Part shown: piece after piece, positions 1 to 4,673 of the stretch | Layout of the letters: every line of letters begins with the position of its first letter | Numbering within the stretch: the first letter of the stretch is position 1 | Origin: Spirochaetia bacterium | GTDB lineage: Bacteria > Spirochaetota > Spirochaetia > PWKH01 | NCBI GenBank assembly: GCA_021736545.1 | Contig: JAIPFS010000109.1 | Location: forward strand, 1 to 5,619 | Length of the DNA stretch: 5,619 bases | Direction: 5' to 3' | Notes under the pieces: generated by a model | Seen by the model: the letters and a program-made list of their open reading frames with translations, nothing else | Databases searched by the model: none | What the model was told of the DNA's origin: nothing | Made by a program: the position numbers and the translations under genes

Positions 1-635
1 CGACTGCATTGATCCTCTGGATCATATCGCTTCCAATTATGTTTGCTGCGGCAATTTTCAGTATATTCAGAAAAGGACCGCTGTTTAAGAAGGAGACTTT
101 TATACAGGTGCCTTCCTCTGATCAGAAAACTGATCAGAATGTGGATCAGAATGCAGGCCAGAATGTGGATCAGAAAACTGATCAGAATGCAGGCCAGAAT
201 GCAGAGCATCCAGCAGAGCAAAACACAGGAGCCTCCGGTATCTCAGCTTCTGCAGCCTCCGCTTATGCTGAAACATTCTGCATTCGTACTTTCTGCCATC
301 GTGAAACTTATCCTCACTCTTCATGGAGGCACTTGATTCAATACGTCATACCGGGGCTGGGAGCAGTTATTCGCGGGAAATGCCGAATTGTCGGGCTGAA
401 TCCGAAGACACCGGAGGAAGCAGCCGCTTTAAGCGATACTTGGAGGGAGGTTTACCATAAGTCTTACGCGGGTCTGATAAGTGAACGGGATGTCCTGTAC
501 AGGAACATACCTGCCGAGGAGCTTAGCTTTGCAGCTGAAATGTATTATGCAGTACACGACTCATTTCGATACAACCTGAAAATTGTACTTCGATTCATGC
601 GTAATCTTTTTTATCATAAAAATCAGTTGTATTGA
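1..635 (+). CDS. Divergent polyprenyl-phosphate sugar phosphotransferase-like protein, 5' truncated by window edge
   Basis: The frame is open to the left edge (complete codons from position 3). The TTG at 9 has no visible ribosome site, and the family normally has about 15-20 more residues before this point, so the real start lies outside. Numbering from that TTG, a hydrophobic segment (residues 2-20) leads into RKGPLF (21-26), the family's 'P...kGPvf' membrane-entry signature. Residues 38-73 are a repetitive Gln/Asn/Asp linker, followed by a Ser/Ala stretch. IPGLGAVIRGKCRIVG (114-129) matches the family's 'LPQLwNVlrGdMSlVG', and YYAVHDSFRYNLKIVLRF near the end matches 'Yv.n.S..lDlkillrT'. 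Known members transfer a sugar-1-phosphate to undecaprenyl phosphate at the inner membrane. Here the catalytic Asp-Glu expected just before 'LPQL' is replaced by Tyr-Val, and the RxG and FRSM motifs are degenerate. It may be inactive, regulatory, or the tail of a larger protein. Family resemblance is fairly sure; activity is doubtful. Confidence 0.72.
   Translation, partial: TALILWIISLPIMFAAAIFSIFRKGPLFKKETFIQVPSSDQKTDQNVDQNAGQNVDQKTDQNAGQNAEHPAEQNTGASGISASAASAYAETFCIRTFCHRETYPHSSWRHLIQYVIPGLGAVIRGKCRIVGLNPKTPEEAAALSDTWREVYHKSYAGLISERDVLYRNIPAEELSFAAEMYYAVHDSFRYNLKIVLRFMRNLFYHKNQLY
120..227 (+). repeat. 12-bp tandem repeat, codon-phased, inside the sugar-transferase-like gene
   Basis: Seven 12-bp units run from 120 to 203, followed by two decayed units to 227. 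The consensus is GATCAGAATGYR; variants are GATCAGAAAACT (twice) and units starting GGC. The higher-order order (AAAACT, AATGTG, AATGCA, GGC-unit, then AAAACT again) suggests a larger block was itself duplicated. Each unit encodes four residues (DQKT, DQNV, DQNA, GQNV or GQNA), so copy changes keep the frame. The array sits between the membrane segment and the globular part of the protein. Confidence 0.93.
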
Positions 636-1741
636 TCCCAAAGGCTGAGAAAATTTTCCGCCCTCGTTTTCCACTTCTGCTCCCAGGGCTTGGGTTCTTC
701 CATGAGCAGCGGAAGAATGCGGTACAGCTCTTCTCGAGGGTATTTAAGAGATATTTTCTTTCTCTTGAGATTCTTGACTGCATTGCGAAAGAGAAGGATT
801 CCTCTATGCTGCTGAGGTTCTCTGATGAAATCCTCCATGCAGTAATCATGCACAGTTTCCCAGGGGCCTGCGGTTTTTTTTCTTGAGACTTTTTTTACCG
901 TATTTCTCCGATTTACCGTGTTTCTCCGATTCTCAATAAGAAGATAGAGCTCGATCCAAATATCGGCGGCAGCAAGGAGCATTTTGCTGTCCATTTGTTT
1001 ACTGAATGTATCCGGTCTCTCTTTAAAAGCAGCACTCTTTTCATACGCGGGTATAATCTTTTCCATGAGCTCAGATGGGAATTCATCAGCATGCTGTTTC
1101 AATGCTCCGGCTCGTTTTCTCAGTTCAGTAGTATAGGCGCCATCTGTCATGAGGAGGGCAGCATCGCCGAAGGCCAGCAGACATTTAAAGTAATTCCTGC
1201 GTACAAAGTCAGCGTCAGGGGGATCTTTTTCATTTAAGGCGAAATTAATTGCCTGCATCAGGCCGCTTCCCCTATTAAGCATAAGCCGAAGGGCTTCGAT
1301 ACCCGGAGGAGTCTGATCAAGCCAGGGGGGAGCTTCCTCAAGCATGAGATCAGAAGGCCCATCCAGAACCATGCAGCCGTGAAACAGATCATACCACATC
1401 AATTCATGGGGAAGACGTTTCAGATCTTTGCGCTTTATCGGTTTGCCGATATCCACATCAATCCCAAGACGTTCTTCCCATTTTTCACGTACCGGCTTCA
1501 AGCGGTTCATGACTGAGGGTTTCTTCCTGTCCGTGATGAGGAAAAGATCCAGATCATTATATAATGCTTCCTTACCATTCTGCTTAACGCAGGCTCCCTC
1601 TCCTCTTCCGTAGCCGCCCCCCAGAAGAACTGCAGCATAGCCTTTCCCTACATGCTTGCGAATATCCAAAGCTAGAGCCCGGAGCTGCTTTGTGAGAACT
1701 TGGTTGAATTCATCCGATGCTTCACGAGAAAAAACTGCCAT
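623..1741 (-). CDS. Nucleotidyltransferase-fold protein, function unknown
   Basis: The N-terminal third has the polymerase-beta-like nucleotidyltransferase pattern. Numbering from an upstream ATG at 1768, GGGYGRGEG is at 50-58, YNDLDLFLI at 70-78 gives the metal-binding pair D72/D74, and DVDIG at 104-108 supplies the third carboxylate. The remaining ~250 residues look helical and I do not recognise them; an 18-bp duplication lies at residues 280-291. I chose the start at 1741 (Met10 of the longer form, 372 aa) because AGGGAG lies 7 nt upstream, while the ATG at 1768 has no ribosome site. Such folds attach nucleotides to proteins, sugars or small molecules; the substrate here is unknown, and the neighbours suggest a polysaccharide-related role. 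It follows the GT2 gene by 104 bp and is probably last in the leftward operon. Its 3' end overlaps the convergent + strand gene by 13 bp. The fold is confident; the function is not. Confidence 0.85.
   Translation of the reverse strand: MAVFSREASDEFNQVLTKQLRALALDIRKHVGKGYAAVLLGGGYGRGEGACVKQNGKEALYNDLDLFLITDRKKPSVMNRLKPVREKWEERLGIDVDIGKPIKRKDLKRLPHELMWYDLFHGCMVLDGPSDLMLEEAPPWLDQTPPGIEALRLMLNRGSGLMQAINFALNEKDPPDADFVRRNYFKCLLAFGDAALLMTDGAYTTELRKRAGALKQHADEFPSELMEKIIPAYEKSAAFKERPDTFSKQMDSKMLLAAADIWIELYLLIENRRNTVNRRNTVKKVSRKKTAGPWETVHDYCMEDFIREPQQHRGILLFRNAVKNLKRKKISLKYPREELYRILPLLMEEPKPWEQKWKTRAENFLSLWDQYN
896..931 (-). repeat. 18-bp tandem duplication in the nucleotidyltransferase gene
   Basis: Two adjacent 18-bp copies (896-913 and 914-931) differ at one base (A902 versus G920). 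They are read on the minus strand as the duplicated hexapeptide NRRNTV, residues 280-291 of the longer form. The repeat preserves frame and lies in a basic, probably exposed linker followed by A7 and A8 runs on the coding strand (890-896 and 874-881). Confidence 0.9.
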
Positions 1742-1748
1742 GCCGTAT

Positions 1749-1754
1749 CTCCCT
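1749..1754 (-). promoter_or_regulatory. Ribosome binding site deciding the nucleotidyltransferase start
   Basis: AGGGAG on the minus strand, 7 nt before the ATG at 1741. The in-frame ATG at 1768 is preceded only by an A-rich stretch with no Shine-Dalgarno match, so the shorter start is preferred. Confidence 0.65.
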
Positions 1755-1845
1755 GTATCGTTATTCATGTTTGTTTTGTCTGTTTTTCAACTGAGCAGAA
1801 ACAGGCTGTGATGAATCAGGCTGTTATAAACCAATCAGCAGATCC

Positions 1846-2913
1846 TTAAAAAGCGAAATCCTTAACACGTCTTTTTCGTTCCCGCATACCTTTTTTAAAT
1901 CCCCGTCTCCTGCCCAGCAATTGTGCCAGCCTCAGCACAGGAGCATACAGAGCTGTCCCAATATAGCGTCGACGGAGAGCATACACAATATCATCCTTAA
2001 CCTGCATCAGATAGGGCAGAAATGAGTAACGGATAATATGCTTTTCCCAGGGACTCCAAGAAAAAATCTCAGCTTCCGCCTTCCCTTCTCCGTATTGTCT
2101 GCGGTAGAATTGAAACCATGTGTAGTTATGAGAATGAAGAACACAGGACCGCTGCATATACTGGATGGTATACCCTCTTCTTCGTGCATTCCAGGTCCAG
2201 TCAATGTCTTCAGAATATTGAATCTGTTCGTTAAAGTTCTCCTCTTCCCAGACCGATCGACGTATAGCTGAAGAAGCCATGGAGAAGCAGTGTCTCCAGT
2301 TTATTTGATTGCTTCCATCTCCGAAAGTGTTCTGAATATCCCGGGCATAGAGGGGCCGGCAGTCTTCCCGCGGCATCTGACGGCCGAATACAGCGGCCAC
2401 TTGAGGATCGGCAAAACCCTGAATCAGTTCTTCAAGCCAGAATTCGTCCAGGGGAGTACAGTCAGAATTGAGAAACACGGTTATATCACCTTCTGTGATT
2501 CGCATTGCATGATTCAATACTTTTCCAGGAACATATTTCCCGATAGGAACATCTATAATCTCTTTGGCGTATTTCAGCAGTTCATCCCGGGTGCCGTCAT
2601 TAGAAGAATTATCAAAGGCATATAATTCAAAAGGCAGGGTTTGACAGGAGAGCATACTCAGGGTCTCGGAAATCAGGGGCATATCATTTCTTGCCCGCAT
2701 TACAATGGTTATCGGTTTTTTTTCTCGTATTTCTGTTAAATCAGGTTCATTTTCAGCTGCTGTACTTTTCTCAGAGACAGCGGGTCCCTCAGGAGCTTTT
2801 TCAGGAGCTTTTTCAGAAGTACCATCAGTTTTTTTTTCAGCAGGTGTATCTGTTTTCTCAGCAGATTTTACAGACCAGTCAATGTACTTTCGTTTAATAA
2901 AATCTTCACTCAT
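1846..2913 (-). CDS. Family 2 glycosyltransferase (rhamnosyltransferase-like) with N-terminal low-complexity tail
   Basis: This is a GT-A fold glycosyltransferase that transfers a sugar from a nucleotide donor, expected in the cytoplasm or at the membrane face. After a Lys/Glu/Ala/Pro-rich, probably disordered tail (about 15-65, containing EKAPEKAPE), the catalytic domain begins with ITIVMRARND (68-77). DNSSNDGT (101-108) is the nucleotide-binding turn. NSDCTP (149-154) is the DXD-equivalent metal site, and SEDIDW (234-239) carries the acidic catalytic-base region (E235/D236). The last ~70 residues are strongly basic (RRRYIG, LLGRRRGFKKG), which may hold the protein to the membrane. There is no transmembrane helix. 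AGAGG lies 6 nt before the start codon, and the start overlaps the upstream gene's stop by 8 bp (ATGAGTGA), implying translational coupling. The class resembles dTDP-rhamnosyltransferases, but donor and acceptor cannot be read from sequence. Confidence 0.92.
   Translation of the reverse strand: MSEDFIKRKYIDWSVKSAEKTDTPAEKKTDGTSEKAPEKAPEGPAVSEKSTAAENEPDLTEIREKKPITIVMRARNDMPLISETLSMLSCQTLPFELYAFDNSSNDGTRDELLKYAKEIIDVPIGKYVPGKVLNHAMRITEGDITVFLNSDCTPLDEFWLEELIQGFADPQVAAVFGRQMPREDCRPLYARDIQNTFGDGSNQINWRHCFSMASSAIRRSVWEEENFNEQIQYSEDIDWTWNARRRGYTIQYMQRSCVLHSHNYTWFQFYRRQYGEGKAEAEIFSWSPWEKHIIRYSFLPYLMQVKDDIVYALRRRYIGTALYAPVLRLAQLLGRRRGFKKGMRERKRRVKDFAF
2789..2812 (-). repeat. Two-copy 12-bp tandem repeat in the glycosyltransferase tail
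   Basis: Two perfect copies of TCAGGAGCTTTT (+ strand) at 2789-2800 and 2801-2812, followed by a partial third unit starting TCAG. On the coding strand they give the repeated EKAP motif. The unit is a multiple of three, so gain or loss keeps the frame. A run of nine A on the coding strand (2829-2837) lies nearby in the same tail. Confidence 0.88.
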
Positions 2914-4081
2914 GGTCCGCCTCTTTTTTCATAAGTGCATATAGCTCATCAAGACGTTTGGGGATCTCTTTACTCTCAAGCTTGACATTTGAGGAGAAAC
3001 TAGCCACAGAATCCTTATCTTCAGGAGCATATCCATGCATCCCTGCAATCGGCCGTTCCCCCATATGACTGGGAATAAGGAGCACTCCAGGGTTCAGGAG
3101 GAAAAACAATTCTCCGTAAGATCCCCCGTAGGAGCCTTTGGGGAAATCACAACCATAGGAGTACTTTTCCTTTTCGGAAAGAATATGGCCTTGGCTTTCC
3201 TCTTTCAGAGCTTCCCGAATCTTTTTTTCTGCCGAATCAGAGAAGAACCAGAAACGCGCCATGGTGGAATCATACACCGCCGCATAATCCTTCATGGGGC
3301 TGAGACCGGTACTTCGAATCCTTCCCATGAGGTCACAGACTGAAGTAACATTGGTCATTCCATGATCGGAAAATATGTAGAGATGAACGTTTTTATATGA
3401 AGCATATGCCTTTTCAAGGATTTTTCTCAGCTCCCGGTCGTACCAGGCAATTTTTTCATCTACTTTCTGATGATGCGTACCTTCAGCATGCAGAACTGCA
3501 TCCATTGCGGCCAGATAGAGGTAGGCAAAACGAATCTTCCCCTCTTCCAATTCTCCGCTGAGGCTTGCTAGATTATCAGTCTCAGGAGCTCTCCAGTTTG
3601 AGAGGGAAAAGGGTATTTTCTCATCCCGCAGATAATCCATTATGGTAGGATCACCACTGTTTATGCCGCCGGGCTGATAAATATCTTTTTTTTCCGTATA
3701 ATCAAAGTACTTTGCATCCCGGAATGACATATTGTAGAAATTAAAGTATCCCGTATAGCCTAGCTGAGCACGAAGAACTCTGCTGACTATATTTCTCACC
3801 CTTCCTCGACTTGACAGCGACTTGGGTGCAAGCCGCATAAGCTGAAGAAAGATATTTCCCCGAAATGGAGAATTCTCGGGGTCATAGGTAAAGAAAGAGA
3901 AATGACCGTGCTCCCTGGGGAGTTTCCCTGTCAGAATTGTCGGATCACAGGTTGCACTGTAGCCGAAAATCGTGTCTATTGGGGACTTCTGAACCAGGAC
4001 ATCATCAAGGAATGAGTGCTCCTTAAGAATTTCCCAACCCAGGGCGTCGATAAAAACAAAGAGGCTTACGTGATCTTTCAT
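2906..4081 (-). CDS. Alkaline phosphatase superfamily hydrolase (type I phosphodiesterase / nucleotide pyrophosphatase-like)
   Basis: The full two-metal site of the superfamily is readable: D12 in FVFIDALG, the nucleophile T44 in YSATCDPTILTG (42-52, matching 'TfPN..TlvTG' of NPP enzymes) with PREHG after it, D194 and H198 in AAMDAVLH, D239-H240 in FSDHGM, and H349 in GMHGYAPEDKDS. At 391 aa it is about normal for the family. A Thr nucleophile favours phosphodiester or pyrophosphate substrates over simple monoesters. There is no signal peptide: the metal-binding strand starts within 12 residues of the N-terminus, so the enzyme should act in the cytoplasm, unlike classical periplasmic phosphatases. 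Its ATG shares one base with the STAS stop (TAATG) and has no ribosome site of its own, so it is probably translated by coupling. Its end overlaps the GT2 start by 8 bp. The substrate may be a nucleotide sugar, lipid-linked sugar phosphate or glycan phosphodiester; that is inference. Confidence 0.9.
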   Translation of the reverse strand: MKDHVSLFVFIDALGWEILKEHSFLDDVLVQKSPIDTIFGYSATCDPTILTGKLPREHGHFSFFTYDPENSPFRGNIFLQLMRLAPKSLSSRGRVRNIVSRVLRAQLGYTGYFNFYNMSFRDAKYFDYTEKKDIYQPGGINSGDPTIMDYLRDEKIPFSLSNWRAPETDNLASLSGELEEGKIRFAYLYLAAMDAVLHAEGTHHQKVDEKIAWYDRELRKILEKAYASYKNVHLYIFSDHGMTNVTSVCDLMGRIRSTGLSPMKDYAAVYDSTMARFWFFSDSAEKKIREALKEESQGHILSEKEKYSYGCDFPKGSYGGSYGELFFLLNPGVLLIPSHMGERPIAGMHGYAPEDKDSVASFSSNVKLESKEIPKRLDELYALMKKEADHE

Positions 4082-4410
4082 TATGAAAAAGCTTGAACAG
4101 CTTCCTCCCGTGAGTCATAGGTATCAATGACCTGGTGCATACGTACCATTTCAAAAAGAATCCGTACGGATTTAGTGACATTGCATATTTTCAAATCCCC
4201 ACCCTTCTGATTAAGTGCTTTCAGACAAGAGAGGAATGAACCGAGTCCGGAACTGTCAATAAATGTTAAATTCCGTAAATCCAGAATGATGTATTTTTCC
4301 GAGTCCAGATAGGGCTGAATATCTGTTTTAAAATCCTTTACATTCCCCGCATTAAGTGAGGTAGTCTCAAAGGAGATAATCATTATGTCTCCGTTTTTTT
4401 CTGCTTTCAT
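4081..4410 (-). CDS. STAS-domain protein, anti-sigma factor antagonist (SpoIIAA/RsbV-like)
   Basis: This is a single STAS domain of 109 aa, normal for the family. LTFIDSSGLGSFL (48-60) matches the phosphorylation loop of SpoIIAA and RsbV; by alignment S53, directly after D52, is the expected phosphorylatable serine. ILDLRNL before it and GGDLKICNVTKSVRILFEMVRM after it match the family's beta-strand and 'v..lf...gl' helix. In the known partner switch, the unphosphorylated form binds an anti-sigma or HPK-type kinase and releases its target. The start at 4410 is chosen over an in-frame ATG at 4551 because AAGGAGG lies 5 nt before it and the extra N-terminal residues have no STAS similarity. It is the first gene of the leftward operon and overlaps the next gene by one base. 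No cognate kinase or phosphatase is in the window, so the partner is unknown. It could also control enzyme activity rather than transcription, as SypA does in Vibrio. Confidence 0.93.
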   Translation of the reverse strand: MKAEKNGDIMIISFETTSLNAGNVKDFKTDIQPYLDSEKYIILDLRNLTFIDSSGLGSFLSCLKALNQKGGDLKICNVTKSVRILFEMVRMHQVIDTYDSREEAVQAFS

Positions 4411-4415
4411 AGGAA

Positions 4416-4422
4416 CCTCCTT
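4416..4422 (-). promoter_or_regulatory. Strong ribosome binding site fixing the STAS start
   Basis: A perfect AAGGAGG on the minus strand, 5 nt before the ATG at 4410. It overrides the longer reading frame starting at 4551, which has no ribosome site. Confidence 0.9.
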
Positions 4423-4430
4423 TTCGAAAA

Positions 4431-4459
4431 AGTATAACACCGATTTATGTTTGAATAAA
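4431..4459 (-). promoter_or_regulatory. Candidate sigma-70-type promoter for the STAS operon
   Basis: On the minus strand a -10 TATACT (4436-4431) is preceded, at 17 bp, by a poor -35 TTTATT (4459-4454). The predicted start near 4424 would leave a leader of about 14 nt that begins at the AAGGAGG site. The -10 is good, the -35 weak; a regulated or alternative-sigma promoter elsewhere is possible. Confidence 0.35.
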
Positions 4460-4571
4460 GACTGGTTTTTACATTCGCTGGAAAGAAAGGGTACTTGATG
4501 GTATACTTTGAAAATGTAAATGATATTTTTGGAAAACGTAATAAGAATCAATCTGTTGTATTAAGCCGTAA

Positions 4572-4600
4572 TTCATGGCATGATACAGTGATAGTATGAT
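4572..4600 (+). promoter_or_regulatory. Candidate promoter and overlapping dyad for the co-polymerase gene
   Basis: TATGAT (4595-4600) matches five of six -10 bases; 17 bp upstream TTCATG (4572-4577) is a weak -35. An imperfect dyad centred on 4590 (ATGATAC against GTATGAT, one mismatch in seven) spans the spacer and -10, and the palindrome TCATGGCATGA covers the -35, as expected for repressor or activator sites. An alternative is TGGAAA (4479-4484) with TATACT (4502-4507), also 17 bp apart. Neither can be decided from sequence alone. Confidence 0.3.
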
Positions 4601-4630
4601 TCAGTAAAATGTTTCAAAGTTGATATCCGA

Positions 4631-4660
4631 AAACACCCAATAACAGCCGAAAACAGCCGA
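4631..4660 (+). repeat. Three 10-bp direct repeats upstream of the co-polymerase start
   Basis: The units are AAACACCCAA (4631-4640), TAACAGCCGA (4641-4650) and AAACAGCCGA (4651-4660). The last two differ only at the first base; the first is more diverged. Period 10 bp is about one helical turn, and the array ends 4 bp before the ribosome site, so in the transcript it would lie in the leader. It may be a protein-binding array or a simple slippage product. Confidence 0.6.
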
Positions 4661-4673
4661 TAATGGAGGGGAT

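Larger units (their letters stand above)
4411..4673. other. Divergent intergenic region between the STAS operon and the co-polymerase gene
   Basis: These 263 bp separate two outward-facing starts, so they should hold promoters for both directions. I see no convincing small ORF or RNA gene. The region is AT-rich and contains a candidate leftward -10, candidate rightward -10 elements, an imperfect dyad around 4590, an 11-bp palindrome (4573-4583, TCATGGCATGA), and 10-bp direct repeats just before the rightward ribosome site. Confidence 0.7.

Noticed and set aside
120..227. CRISPR-like array
   Set aside because: The 12-bp units are directly adjacent with no spacers and are in phase with a coding frame.
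43..336. Overlapping frames through the 12-bp repeat on both strands
   Set aside because: They are low-complexity shadows created by the repeat, without ribosome sites or recognisable protein families.
608..622. AT palindrome as a bidirectional terminator
   Set aside because: The stem has no GC pairs and would be weak; it is kept only as a curiosity at the convergent gene ends.
861..881. Rho-independent terminator (GC patch followed by eight T)
   Set aside because: The apparent stem CAGG-CCTG has only a two-base loop, and the site lies inside the nucleotidyltransferase coding sequence, 230 bp past the + strand stop.
1802..1824. Direct repeat CAGGCTGT (1802-1809 and 1817-1824) between the GT2 and nucleotidyltransferase genes
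   Set aside because: Eight bases repeated at 15-bp spacing can occur by chance; a nearby TATAAC on the minus strand (1828-1823) has only a poor -35, so I do not call an internal promoter.
2691..2944. + strand open frames opposite the glycosyltransferase tail
   Set aside because: Their Ser/Phe/Gln-rich composition is the reverse complement of the Lys/Glu/Ala tail; the minus-strand gene has clear GT2 motifs.
4411..4551. N-terminal extension of the STAS gene to an ATG at 4551
   Set aside because: The extra 47 residues are not STAS-like, there is no ribosome site at 4551, and a perfect AAGGAGG sits 5 nt before the ATG at 4410.
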